This document shows, piece after piece, positions 31,815 through 40,315 of a stretch of 64,000 nucleotides of DNA; position 1 is the first letter of the stretch; each line of letters begins with the position of its first letter. The DNA comes from Pseudarthrobacter sp. NamB4 (GTDB taxonomy: Bacteria; Actinomycetota; Actinomycetes; Actinomycetales; Micrococcaceae): positions 17,003 to 81,002 of the forward strand of contig NZ_VAHM01000020.1 in the NCBI RefSeq assembly GCF_005796185.1. Reading direction: 5' to 3'. Position numbers and translations under genes: made by a program. The notes beneath the pieces were generated by a model. The model had not been told where the DNA came from. It searched no databases and was given only the letters and a program-made list of their open reading frames with translations.

Positions 31815-31868
31815 CATGGGGAGTTGATAGGACAGGGGTTCTACACCTACAAAGCTGAAGGAGTGGAA

Positions 31869-32297
31869 ATGATGTTGATGCGCACGGACCCGTTCCGTGA
31901 GCTGGACCGGCTCACGCAGCAGGTCTTTGGAACAGCTGCCCGCCCGGCCGCCATGCCAATGGATGCCTGGCAGGAGGACGGCCATTTCGTGGTGGCGTTC
32001 GACCTGCCCGGCGTGAAGATGGAATCGCTGGACCTGAACGTCGAACGCAACGTCCTCACGGTCCGGGCGGAGCGCAAGGATCCCACCCAGCCCAACGTGG
32101 AGCTGGTGGCCTCCGAACGTCCCCGGGGTGTGTTCAGCCGGCAGCTGATCCTCGGCGACACCCTGGATACTGACAACATCAAGGCCAGTTACGATCAGGG
32201 CGTGCTGACCCTGCGGATCCCGGTGGCTGAACAGGCGAAGCCACGCAAGATCGAGATCCAGACGCAGCAAAGCGAAATGCACCAGATCGGAACCTAG
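31869..32297 (+). CDS. Hsp20/alpha-crystallin small heat-shock protein
   Basis: The 142-residue protein is a holdase chaperone of the cytoplasm that binds unfolding proteins. The alpha-crystallin domain spans about residues 40-130: WQEDGHFVVAFDLPGVKMES, LDLNVERNVLTVRAERK, RGVFSRQLILGDTLDTDNIK and YDQGVLTLRIPV. AAGGAG lies 5 nt before the ATG chosen. It heads a plus-strand group with a J-domain protein and a hypothetical gene, divergent from an HspR-like regulator. Confidence 0.93.
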   Translation: MMLMRTDPFRELDRLTQQVFGTAARPAAMPMDAWQEDGHFVVAFDLPGVKMESLDLNVERNVLTVRAERKDPTQPNVELVASERPRGVFSRQLILGDTLDTDNIKASYDQGVLTLRIPVAEQAKPRKIEIQTQQSEMHQIGT

Positions 32298-32408
32298 CCA
32301 CAGCCGGCGGGCGCGGGCAGTGCTGGTGCATTGCCCGCGCCCGCCGGCAGTCTTTCCCGGACGGCGCCGCCAATATCCAGCGCCGGCCCAGCGGAAAAGG
32401 TCCGCACC

Positions 32409-32732
32409 ATGACAGACACACCCGACTATTACGCGATCCTGCGGGTGCAGCCGCAAGCCAGCCAACAGGAGATTTCGCGTGCTTACCGCGCCCTGATGCG
32501 CAACCACCATCCCGATGTGGACGGCGGGACCACGCCGGAAGAGGAGCTCCTGGACATCATGCAGGCCTTCACTGTCCTGCGTGATCCGGCACGCCGCGCG
32601 GCCTATGACAAACAACGCGCCCCCGCCGCCGGGCAGGCCACTCCCGTGCGGAAGGTCGGCAGCCCCGGCAAATCCACCGGTCCTGCCATCAGAATTACGC
32701 CGGTGCGGTGGGAAAGCGGGCCATGGGCCTGA
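32409..32732 (+). CDS. J-domain protein (DnaJ-like co-chaperone)
   Basis: The 107-residue protein consists of a J domain (about 5-70; DYYAILRVQPQASQQEISRA, RNHHPDVDGG with the His-Pro-Asp at 34-36, and FTVLRDPARRAAYD) and a short basic C-terminal tail ending IRITPVRWESGPWA. The HPD motif is the contact that stimulates DnaK ATPase. There is no zinc-finger or substrate-binding domain, so it is a minimal J protein. It follows Hsp20 by 111 nt and is probably co-regulated. Confidence 0.9.
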   Translation: MTDTPDYYAILRVQPQASQQEISRAYRALMRNHHPDVDGGTTPEEELLDIMQAFTVLRDPARRAAYDKQRAPAAGQATPVRKVGSPGKSTGPAIRITPVRWESGPWA

Positions 32733-32796
32733 CGGATCGGGGCTTGGCAGTAGGGGGCACGGCACAACGACTAACCGCGAGGAGGCGGAGAACTGA

Positions 32797-33174
32797 ATGA
32801 GCGAGTGGCGCCGCTACGACTCACACCTGATCCCGGCATTCCACGAGCGCTTTGAACAGCGCTGGGGCGCAGGCACTGCTCCCTTCCTGGACCCCGAAGC
32901 GCATGAGCAGCCGCTGCCGCGGGCACAGTGGATCAACCCGGCAACCGGCGCTGCGCTCGCTGTTGTCCCTGTTTGGACCGCAGACGAAACGCAGCAGCGG
33001 TCGTTTGGCGTTTTCTACCTGCCGCCTGCGGGGGACATCTGGATGCTCCGCCCCGGCTACACGGGATACTTGGAGCCCGCGGACGGGGAAAGTGAACACC
33101 TGCTGGCCCTCCGCAATGATGCCTTCCGGAAGGCGGTTGCCCATGCCAAGGAATTCCTCTTCGGCTCTCTGTAG
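32797..33174 (+). CDS. Hypothetical protein (125 aa) in the small heat-shock group
   Basis: The soluble protein begins MSEWRRYDSHLIPAFHERFE and contains many aromatic residues (GVFYLPPAGDIWMLRPGYTG). I do not recognise a family. GGAG lies 7 nt before the ATG, and it is 64 nt downstream of the J-domain gene on the same strand, so it may belong to that transcript. The middle has paired beta-strand-like segments and the end is a helix (NDAFRKAVAHAKEFLFG). Confidence 0.65.
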   Translation: MSEWRRYDSHLIPAFHERFEQRWGAGTAPFLDPEAHEQPLPRAQWINPATGAALAVVPVWTADETQQRSFGVFYLPPAGDIWMLRPGYTGYLEPADGESEHLLALRNDAFRKAVAHAKEFLFGSL

Positions 33175-33282
33175 GCAGGCTTTTCTGTCATCAGGCCCGC
33201 CGCGCCGTGCCCCGCTCGTCCCGCGTCCTTTGCTGTGGCATCCTGAGACGTACTTATCCACGCTCCGTCGCAAAGGCCCCCG

Positions 33283-34863
33283 ATGCACATCACCGCCAAA
33301 GACCTCGCCGCACTCATTCCCCCTGGATTCACCCTGGGCGTGGCCACTGCGGCGTTCCAGATTGAAGGGGCCCTGGATGAGGACGGCCGCGGTCCGGCGG
33401 GCTGGGATGTCTTCGCCGCAAAGGACGGTGCCATCGTCGAAAACCACAGCCCCGTAACAGCCTGCGACCACTACCACCGCATGCCGCAGGACGTTGCCCT
33501 GATGAAGCAGTTGGGCGTGGACTCCTACCGGTTCTCTTTCGCCTGGCCCCGGATCCAGCCCACCGGGAGCGGGGCCGCCAACCCTGCCGGACTGGACTTC
33601 TACGACAGGCTCCTGGACGAATTGCTGGCCAACGGCATTTCGCCCATGGCCACCATCTACCACTGGGACACCCCACTGGCGCTGGACGAGGCCGGCGGCT
33701 GGATGAACCGCGACACCGCCTACCGCCTGGGGGACTACGCCGCCATCCTCGCGGACAGGTTCGGCGACAGGGTGGCCAGGTGGGTCACCGTCAACGAGCC
33801 GGCCACTGTCAGCACCAACGGCTACTCCCTTGGCCTGCATTCACCCGGGAAGGAACTCGTTTTGGGCGCCTTCCCCACCGTGCACCACCAGCTGCTGGGG
33901 CACGGGCTTGCTGTGCAGGCCCTGCGGGCGGCAAACGTGCCCGGTGAGATTGGGATAACCAACGTCTACTCGCCCATGGTGCCCAACTCCATCAATCCCC
34001 TTGACCGGATCAGCGCGGGGCTGATGGACCTCGCCCAGAACCGTCTCTACGCGGACCCGGTGCTGACCGGAAAGTATCCGGACCTGATCAGGGCGGCCAA
34101 GTTCTTCAGCTCATTCGAGCACCCCGAGGAGGACATGGAGCTCATCTCCCAGCCCCTCGACTTCTATGGCCTGAACTACTACATGCCCACCAAGGTGGCG
34201 GTAGGGCCGGGCGGCGGCGCAGTTCCCGCCAGCATGGCCGAGGCGATGGGCAGCGACCTGAGCGCGGCGGGCAGCGGCGGCACTCCTTTCCACGTGGAGA
34301 CGTGGCCGGAGGCGGACATCACTTCCTACGGCTGGCCGGTGAAGCCGGAGTACATGTCGGTAGCGCTGAAGGAGATGGCTGAGCGCTACCCCAACCTGCC
34401 GCCGGTCATCATCACCGAGGGCGGAGCGAGCTTCGAGGACATCATCGTGCGGGACAAGTCCACGAACACCAAGTTCATTCCGGACGAGCGCCGGCTCAAA
34501 TACCTCTCGGACCACCTGGAGACAGCACTGCGGGCCACGACCCCGGGCGGCGAAGCTGAGTCGGTTGACCTGCGCGGCTATTACGTCTGGTCGCTTCTGG
34601 ACAACTTTGAGTGGTCTGCCGGCTACAACCAGCCCTTTGGGCTCCTGCACGTGGATTTCGACACCCTCGAGCGGACGCCCAAGGCGTCCTACTTCTGGTT
34701 CCAGGAACTCATCGAGGAGCGCGACCTGGCGGTGGCGGCAGCTGCCGCGATTGCCGGGGCGATGGCCGGGGACCCCATCGAGGTCGACGTTATCGGCGCG
34801 GAAGTCCCGGGCACTGACGACGTTCCCGACGACGGCGTCCCGGTCCTGGGTGCCAGCGCTTAG
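33283..34863 (+). CDS. Glycoside hydrolase family 1 (beta-glucosidase type)
   Basis: The 526-residue TIM-barrel enzyme should hydrolyse beta-linked glycosides with retention, in the cytoplasm (no signal peptide). The N-terminal signature is FTLGVATAAFQIEGA. The acid/base motif is TVNEPAT (Glu172). The nucleophile motif is ITEGGAS (Glu379), where GH1 enzymes usually read TENG. The aglycone-side WSLLDNFEW is intact. After the normal barrel end (KASYFWFQELIEER), a 55-residue Ala/Asp/Val-rich tail follows, not usual for the family. Specificity (glucoside or galactoside) is not determined. Confidence 0.9.
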   Translation: MHITAKDLAALIPPGFTLGVATAAFQIEGALDEDGRGPAGWDVFAAKDGAIVENHSPVTACDHYHRMPQDVALMKQLGVDSYRFSFAWPRIQPTGSGAANPAGLDFYDRLLDELLANGISPMATIYHWDTPLALDEAGGWMNRDTAYRLGDYAAILADRFGDRVARWVTVNEPATVSTNGYSLGLHSPGKELVLGAFPTVHHQLLGHGLAVQALRAANVPGEIGITNVYSPMVPNSINPLDRISAGLMDLAQNRLYADPVLTGKYPDLIRAAKFFSSFEHPEEDMELISQPLDFYGLNYYMPTKVAVGPGGGAVPASMAEAMGSDLSAAGSGGTPFHVETWPEADITSYGWPVKPEYMSVALKEMAERYPNLPPVIITEGGASFEDIIVRDKSTNTKFIPDERRLKYLSDHLETALRATTPGGEAESVDLRGYYVWSLLDNFEWSAGYNQPFGLLHVDFDTLERTPKASYFWFQELIEERDLAVAAAAAIAGAMAGDPIEVDVIGAEVPGTDDVPDDGVPVLGASA

Positions 34864-34937
34864 GACCGGGGTGCCTGGGCCAGTCGTACGGGCTGGTTCA
34901 GGGCTGTACTGAATGGCTCAGAGCCGTATTGGCCGGC

Positions 34938-36062
34938 TCAAAGCAGGTTCAGCGTGGTGAGCTGCTTGGCCATCCCGGCGCCGTCCGGCGAGTAGATCCA
35001 CGGGACTTTCGATGCAGAATGGTCGCCGTCTTCAGAGTGGCCGCCGGCGAAGACGGATTCGCTCATGGACAGCTGCCGGATGGCTATCGCGGCAACCTTG
35101 TCCGGGTTTTCCTGGGCGAAGCCGGAGTAGATAGCCTCGTCATGTTGGCCGTTATCGCCGATCAGGAGCCACCGCATGTCCGGGAACTCCTTGCTCAGGC
35201 GTTCCAGGTTGCGGTGCTTGTGGTCCTGGCCGCTGCGGAACCAGCGGTCCTGCGTCAGGCCCCAGTCCGTCAGCAGCAGCGCCCCTTTCGGGTACATGTT
35301 CCGGTTCAGGAAGCGGGCCAGGGTTGGTGCAGCGTTCCACGGGCCGGTGGACAGGTAGATCACCGGGGCGTCGGGGTGCTCGATGATCAGCCGGTCCATC
35401 AAGACGGCCATGCCGGGGGTTGCCATGCGGGCGCGCTCACTCAGCACGAAGGTGTTCCAGAGCGCCAGGAACGGACGGGGCAGGGCGGTGACCATGACGG
35501 TGTCGTCGATATCGGACACGATGCCGAACTTCACGTCCGGGGCGATCACCTGGATGGGTGCCTCCACCGGTTCCGTTCCTTCCGCCCGCAGGACGGCTGT
35601 ATGCCACCCGGGGGACAGCTCCACCGCCACCTCGGTGTCGATCAGGCCGCCCCGGTCCGCGCGGACATGGGTGACGACATCGCCGATGGTGATCTCGACG
35701 TCGGTGAACTGCAGCGGCACACCCGTGAAGGCGCGCCAGCCGCGGACGTTCTGGTTGCCGTTCTGGGCCTCGGTTTCCGCTTTGCTGCCCGGGAGCGGTT
35801 TCTGGGTCATCAGCACCCGGCCGAGCACCCGGATCTGAGTGGTGGATCCGTAACCCTGGTAGGCGATGGTCTGCGGAACAAACTTCCAGCGTTTGGCCAA
35901 CTGGATGCGGACGTTGTTGAAGGCGTCGGAGACCTTATGCGCGAGCCTGAACACCGGGTTCCCGGAAAGCAGGGTGTGGTCCGTTCCATTCCGGTCCTGC
36001 GTGCTTTCCGGGCCCTGGGAGGTTGCTGCGTCCTGAGGCGGGTTCTGGTGAGCCGTGTCCAT
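34938..36062 (-). CDS. App1-family (DUF2183) phosphatase domain protein
   Basis: The 374-residue protein has the App1 catalytic region in its C-terminal half. FGIVSDIDDTVMVTA carries the DxDxT HAD motif (Asp184, Asp186, Thr188). Later segments are YLSTGPWN and LLTDWGLTQDRWF, then RWLLIGDNGQHDEAIY. Yeast App1 dephosphorylates phosphatidate; the bacterial substrate is unknown. The N-terminal half (about 60-165) is a beta-rich domain with VRGWRAFTGVPL. The start is the ATG at 36062; the open frame extends upstream but is not protein-like. Confidence 0.88.
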   Translation of the reverse strand: MDTAHQNPPQDAATSQGPESTQDRNGTDHTLLSGNPVFRLAHKVSDAFNNVRIQLAKRWKFVPQTIAYQGYGSTTQIRVLGRVLMTQKPLPGSKAETEAQNGNQNVRGWRAFTGVPLQFTDVEITIGDVVTHVRADRGGLIDTEVAVELSPGWHTAVLRAEGTEPVEAPIQVIAPDVKFGIVSDIDDTVMVTALPRPFLALWNTFVLSERARMATPGMAVLMDRLIIEHPDAPVIYLSTGPWNAAPTLARFLNRNMYPKGALLLTDWGLTQDRWFRSGQDHKHRNLERLSKEFPDMRWLLIGDNGQHDEAIYSGFAQENPDKVAAIAIRQLSMSESVFAGGHSEDGDHSASKVPWIYSPDGAGMAKQLTTLNLL

Positions 36063-36129
36063 GGCACCACTCTGCCACAGGCTGTACTGCATCGGACGGT
36101 TTCCGGGTCCTTGCCGGCACCGCATTACG

Positions 36130-36861
36130 TCACCCTTCGCCCAGGATCCACCGCAGGGTCTCGGCGTTCCGCACCGCGTTGCCGCCGCCGTCGTTGTTGA
36201 AATAGGCGTAAACATCAAGGCCCTGGCCGGACCACTCGCGGACCCTTTCCGCCCACCAGTGCAGGTCGTCGTCTGAATAGGAACCGCCGTAAAGGTGCTG
36301 CGGGTCCGGCCCGTGCAGCCGCACGTAGGTGAACGGTGCGGTGGTCCGCAGGATGCAGGGCAGGTTGGCCCCGCTCATCACGCAGTAGGCAGCCTGGTGC
36401 CGCTCCAGCAACGCAAAAACCTCCGGATTGTCCCAACTGGGGTGCCGGAACTCCACCGAAACCCGGATCCACGGCGGGACGGCAGCCAGGAAGTAGTCCA
36501 GCCGGGCGTCGTCACGCTCCATCTGCGGCGGAAGCTGGACCAGCAGGACCGCCCTTTTGTCCCCCAGTTCATGCCAACAGCGCTCAATCCGTTCCAGCCA
36601 CACCTCGGGCGCGTACAGTTTTCTGGCGTGGGTGAGTCCACGCGGGGCTTTGACGGACATGGAGAACCCGTGCGGCAGCCGCTGGTTCCAGCCGGCGAAC
36701 GTGCTGTCCCGGGGCCAGCGGTAGAAGCTGGCGTTGAGCTCGACGGTGCTGAACCGGGAGACATAGTGCTTGAGCCGGTCCTTGGCTGGCAGCCCGGGCG
36801 GATAGAGGACGTTTTCCCAGTGGTCATAGCTCCAGCCGGAGGTCCCGATGTGGATTGCCAT
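36130..36861 (-). CDS. DUF72 domain protein (YecE-like TIM barrel)
   Basis: The 243-residue protein begins MAIHIGTSGWSYDHWENVLY and contains LNASFYRWPRDSTFAGW, GFSMSVKAPRGLTHA and YFNNDGGGNAVRNAETL, the ordered signatures of DUF72. Structures of this family show a TIM barrel related to endonuclease IV-like folds, but activity is not established. It stands between the App1 and GH15 genes; it is divergent from GH15 with 101 nt between. Confidence 0.9.
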   Translation of the reverse strand: MAIHIGTSGWSYDHWENVLYPPGLPAKDRLKHYVSRFSTVELNASFYRWPRDSTFAGWNQRLPHGFSMSVKAPRGLTHARKLYAPEVWLERIERCWHELGDKRAVLLVQLPPQMERDDARLDYFLAAVPPWIRVSVEFRHPSWDNPEVFALLERHQAAYCVMSGANLPCILRTTAPFTYVRLHGPDPQHLYGGSYSDDDLHWWAERVREWSGQGLDVYAYFNNDGGGNAVRNAETLRWILGEG

Positions 36862-36962
36862 AGTTCCTCCCGGTGTGCTGTTCCTCCCGGTGTGCCTCAG
36901 GGCTTTCAGGCTACACCGGTGAGTGCCCTTCCCTTTGGGAGCGGCTGTGGCAGGGTAAGGAC

Positions 36963-38771
36963 ATGGCGCGGATTGAGGATTACGCAGTGGTGGGTGACCT
37001 TCAGACGGGGGCCCTGATCAGCAAAGAGGGGTCCATCGACTGGCTCTGCCTGCCGAGGTTCGATTCCCCCGCATGCTTCAACGCCCTGCTGGACACGCCC
37101 GAAGCCGGGCGCTGGCTGCTGGCTCCTGCGGGCGGGGGAGCGTGTACCCGAAGAGGGTACCGGGAGGGCACGCTGGTCCTGGAGACGGAGTGGGAAACGC
37201 CTGATGGGACCGTGCGGGTCATCGATTTCATGCCGCCGCGCGACTCCGTGGCGGACATTGTCCGCATCGTTGAAGGCGTCAGCGGCAGCGTCAGGATGCA
37301 CAGTGAACTGGTCCTACGTTTTGACTACGGCCACATCATTCCCTGGGTGCGCCGGGACCAGCTTGGACTTCATGCCATTGCCGGGCCGGACGCCGTCTAC
37401 CTGGTGACCCCGGCACCCCTTCACGGGGAGAACATGCACACGGTCAGTGATTTCACTGTTGAGGCCGGAGACAGGGTCCCGTTCGTGCTCACCTGGGCGC
37501 CAAGCCACGTGGGCAGGCCGCATACGGTCGACGCCGAGGAAGTCCTTCGCACCACGCATGCCTTTTGGCGGGGCTGGGTTTCCCAATGCACGGTGAAGGG
37601 TGAGTACCGGGAGGCGGTGGTGCGTTCCCTGGTGACCCTGAAGGCCCTGACCTACGCGCCTACAGGCGGGATCGTGGCGGCAGTGACCACCTCCCTGCCC
37701 GAGCAGATAGGAGGGCCACGCAACTGGGACTACCGCTACTGCTGGCTGCGGGACGCCACCATGACATTGCAGGCCCTCATGGCCGCGGGCTACACGGCGG
37801 AAGCAGCCGCCTGGCGGGATTGGTTGCTGCGCGCCGTGGCCGGTGACCCTGCCGACCTGCAGATCATGTACGGCATCCACGGCGAGCGCCGCCTGCCTGA
37901 AATGGAACTGCCCTGGCTGAAGGGCTACGAGAACTCTTCTCCCGTGCGCATCGGCAACGGGGCTGCGGAGCAGCTGCAGCTGGACGTCTGGGGCGAGGTG
38001 CTGGACTGCCTTGCACTGACCCGGAACTCGCTGCTGAAGCATCCGGACGAGGCGTGGGACGTGCAGCTTTCCCTGATGGAGCACCTCGAAACCATCTGGG
38101 ACCAGCCGGACAACGGGCTGTGGGAGATGCGCGGGCCGCGCCGGCACTTCACGCATTCAAAGGTGATGGCCTGGGTGGCGGCGGACCGAATGGTGAAAGG
38201 CGTCCGCGACTCCGGCCTGAAGGGGCCGGTGGAGCGCTGGGAGCGGCTGCGGGACATCATCCATGAGGACGTTATGGCCAATGGCTTCGATGCTTCCCGC
38301 AATACCTTCGTGCAGTCGTACGGCAGGCCCGAGCTGGACGCCAGCCTCCTCCTGATTCCGCGGGTTGGGTTCCTGCCGCCGGACGACCCCCGGGTGATCG
38401 GAACCATTGAAGCCATCCAGCGGGAACTCACCGAGGACGGGTTCGTGCTGCGCTACCGCCCGGAAGAGAGCGACGACGGCCTGCCGGGGGACGAGGGAAT
38501 CTTCCTGGCCTGCTCGTTCTGGCTGGTGGAGGCGCTTTTGGGCGCGGGCCGCCATGAGGAGTCACGGAAACTTTTCGAGCGGCTGCTGGAGCTGCGGAAC
38601 GACGTCGGTCTGCTGAGTGAGGAATGGGCCGTGAAAGCCGGCCGGCAGCTGGGCAACACCCCACAGGCCTTCAGCCACTTTGCGCTTGTGACTAGCGCTT
38701 TGGAGCTTCATCAGGATACGGTGCGGCGAAGTGACACTCCCATTCCGCCTGAAGCGGCGGAGCCGTGCTGA
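36963..38771 (+). CDS. Glycoside hydrolase family 15 (glucoamylase/trehalase-like)
   Basis: The 602-residue protein has an N-terminal beta domain (about 1-230; IEDYAVVGDLQTGALISKEG and SIDWLCLPRFDSPACFNALL) and an (alpha/alpha)6 barrel (about 240-590). The barrel contains RNWDYRYCWLRDATMTLQAL and, near the end, GLPGDEGIFLACSFWLVEAL, which hold the substrate-binding and catalytic acids in this family. Related actinobacterial enzymes are trehalases in mycobacteria, so trehalose turnover is plausible, but alpha-glucan hydrolysis cannot be excluded. There is no signal peptide. The start at 36963 gives the family N terminus. Confidence 0.92.
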   Translation: MARIEDYAVVGDLQTGALISKEGSIDWLCLPRFDSPACFNALLDTPEAGRWLLAPAGGGACTRRGYREGTLVLETEWETPDGTVRVIDFMPPRDSVADIVRIVEGVSGSVRMHSELVLRFDYGHIIPWVRRDQLGLHAIAGPDAVYLVTPAPLHGENMHTVSDFTVEAGDRVPFVLTWAPSHVGRPHTVDAEEVLRTTHAFWRGWVSQCTVKGEYREAVVRSLVTLKALTYAPTGGIVAAVTTSLPEQIGGPRNWDYRYCWLRDATMTLQALMAAGYTAEAAAWRDWLLRAVAGDPADLQIMYGIHGERRLPEMELPWLKGYENSSPVRIGNGAAEQLQLDVWGEVLDCLALTRNSLLKHPDEAWDVQLSLMEHLETIWDQPDNGLWEMRGPRRHFTHSKVMAWVAADRMVKGVRDSGLKGPVERWERLRDIIHEDVMANGFDASRNTFVQSYGRPELDASLLLIPRVGFLPPDDPRVIGTIEAIQRELTEDGFVLRYRPEESDDGLPGDEGIFLACSFWLVEALLGAGRHEESRKLFERLLELRNDVGLLSEEWAVKAGRQLGNTPQAFSHFALVTSALELHQDTVRRSDTPIPPEAAEPC

Positions 38772-38812
38772 GGCGGTGCGGTCCGGGAGTGGCTTCTCCT
38801 TCGCAGAATAGA

Positions 38813-38824
38813 TAAGTATACTTA
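38813..38824. promoter_or_regulatory. Palindrome TAAGTATACTTA upstream of the YegP-like gene
   Basis: This perfect 12-bp palindrome, followed by CTAAG, contains a -10-like TATACT and lies 62 nt before the YegP-like start. It resembles the elements at 22074 and 40225. Confidence 0.45.
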
Positions 38825-38886
38825 CTAAGACCTCATGGAGTGCTCCCACAAAGCACAACGCCGTGACTGACGGAGGAGTGATATTA

Positions 38887-39177
38887 ATGGCCGGGTATTT
38901 TGAACTGGTGGACGCGCCCGACGGTGGCTACAGGGTCCGGATGCTGGATGGAAGCGGAAGCCTGATGGCCATCTCGGTCACGTTTCCCACTAAGCGGGCT
39001 GCCGTTGCCGGAGTGGCAATGGCGCGGGAAATCGCCGGCACGGGGCTGATCCGGGACAAGAGCCATGACGGCGCCGGAACAGTCATCCGGGAGCGCGTCC
39101 GCCCCGTTGCCTCTGCCAAGGAGGAGGCTGCCCGCCACAAGAAGACCCCCGCATCCAAGCGGGCAGCGGTCAGCTGA
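38887..39177 (+). CDS. YegP-family (DUF1508) protein
   Basis: The 96-residue protein has one DUF1508 unit: GYFELVDAPDGGYRVRMLDG, then GSLMAISVTFPTKRAAVAGV. Proteins of this family usually have one or two such beta-beta-alpha units; the function is unknown. The C-terminal 25 residues are lysine/alanine-rich and probably disordered. GGAGGAG lies 8 nt before the chosen ATG. The stop TGA overlaps the HAD ATG by one base (TGATG), which implies coupled translation. Confidence 0.85.
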   Translation: MAGYFELVDAPDGGYRVRMLDGSGSLMAISVTFPTKRAAVAGVAMAREIAGTGLIRDKSHDGAGTVIRERVRPVASAKEEAARHKKTPASKRAAVS

Positions 39178-39884
39178 TGGTGCACCAAGCCAAGACACCC
39201 TCTGGCGCTCGACGCCGGGGGGTTCTTTTTGACGTGGACGGAACGCTGATTGATTCCTCCTACATCCACACCATGGCGTGGTGGGGTGCCTTCCGTCAGT
39301 ACGGCTACGACATTCCCATGGCCTCCATTCACCACTATGTGGGCATGGGCGGTGACCGGCTGGTGGACAATCTCCTGCCGGGCGACCGGGACCGCTCGGC
39401 GGACGCGGAGATCATGGCCAGCCACGGCGCCCTGTATGCATCCCACTGGCCCGCCCTGCGGGCGTTTGAAGGAGCCAAGGAGCTGCTGGCCCAGTGCCAT
39501 GCCGGGGGACTGGCGGTGGCGCTGGCTTCTTCCGCCCGCCACAGGGACCTGGAGGTCATGAAGGGCGTCCTGGAGTCCGATGCCTTCATCGACGGCGCCA
39601 CCAGCGCCAATGACGCCAAGGAGAGCAAGCCCTCCCCGGACATCCTGGTGGCGGCACTGGAGGCGATCGGTGTTGACGCCGCAGACGCCGTCTTCGTAGG
39701 GGATGCGGTCTGGGACATGAAGGCTGCGGCGGCCCTGGGAATCCCCTGTGTGGCTGTCAGGTGCGGGGGAATCAACGCGGTGGAACTTCGTGAAGCGGGG
39801 GCAATAGAGGTCTATGAAGGGCCTGCTGATCTGCTCCAGAACCTTACCTCCAGCGCCATTGGGCGGCTGATCGCCAGGGCTTAG
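39177..39884 (+). CDS. HAD-superfamily phosphatase (phosphoglycolate phosphatase-like)
   Basis: The 235-residue protein has motif I as GVLFDVDGTLIDSS (DxDxT), a helical cap (about 35-95), motif II with ALASSARHRDLE, motif III Lys in DAKESKPSPDI and motif IV GDAVWDMKAAAALGI. It should dephosphorylate a small phosphorylated metabolite such as a sugar phosphate or phosphoglycolate; specificity is not readable. Its start overlaps the YegP-like stop by one base. Confidence 0.9.
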   Translation: MVHQAKTPSGARRRGVLFDVDGTLIDSSYIHTMAWWGAFRQYGYDIPMASIHHYVGMGGDRLVDNLLPGDRDRSADAEIMASHGALYASHWPALRAFEGAKELLAQCHAGGLAVALASSARHRDLEVMKGVLESDAFIDGATSANDAKESKPSPDILVAALEAIGVDAADAVFVGDAVWDMKAAAALGIPCVAVRCGGINAVELREAGAIEVYEGPADLLQNLTSSAIGRLIARA

Positions 39885-39893
39885 GGACTGTCC

Positions 39894-40142
39894 TCAGAGG
39901 GTCTGCCCGCCGGCCACTGCGTCTTCGTCGCCCTGGTTCGCGGGTTTGGCCCAGGACACTGCCACCTTGACTGAGCCGTCGTCGTTCCTCTCGATGTCCG
40001 TGACGATATCGGACACGCTGGCGCCCATCTCCACAATCCGGTGGCGGTAGGAGTTGACCAGCTCCTCGAGGCTCGCTTCCGTCCATTCGCCCGGCCGCAT
40101 ACGGGTGGAGATTTCAACGGGTTCGGGCTGGTATAGCGACAT
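39894..40142 (-). CDS. Small hypothetical protein (82 aa)
   Basis: The protein begins MSLYQPEPVEISTRMRPGEW, then a helix (EASLEELVNSYRHRIVEMGA) and a beta hairpin (DIVTDIERNDDGSVKVAVSW). I recognise no family. AGAGGAACG precedes the ATG at good spacing. It is convergent with the HAD gene and divergent from the zinc dehydrogenase at 40316. Confidence 0.65.
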   Translation of the reverse strand: MSLYQPEPVEISTRMRPGEWTEASLEELVNSYRHRIVEMGASVSDIVTDIERNDDGSVKVAVSWAKPANQGDEDAVAGGQTL

Positions 40143-40224
40143 GGCGTTCCTCTTTCACTCGTGCTGTCTGCGGATGTGGCTCTTCCTACGCTAGGAGCCG
40201 CAGCCCGCGACGACAAGGCTTTAG

Positions 40225-40236
40225 TCAGCCTGCTTA
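40225..40236. promoter_or_regulatory. TAAGC-type palindrome between 40142 and the zinc dehydrogenase
   Basis: TCAGCCTGCTTA differs at one base from TAAGCCTGCTTA, the complement of the 22074-22085 palindrome. It is 80 nt before the dehydrogenase start and 83 nt before the minus-strand small gene, so it could serve either. Confidence 0.4.
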
Positions 40237-40315
40237 CTTTTTTGTCCGATTGCCGATAGCGTCGAAGGACGGGCGCGAGCCCCGACTGACGGCAGGACTT
40301 CCGGAAAGGCGAGTT

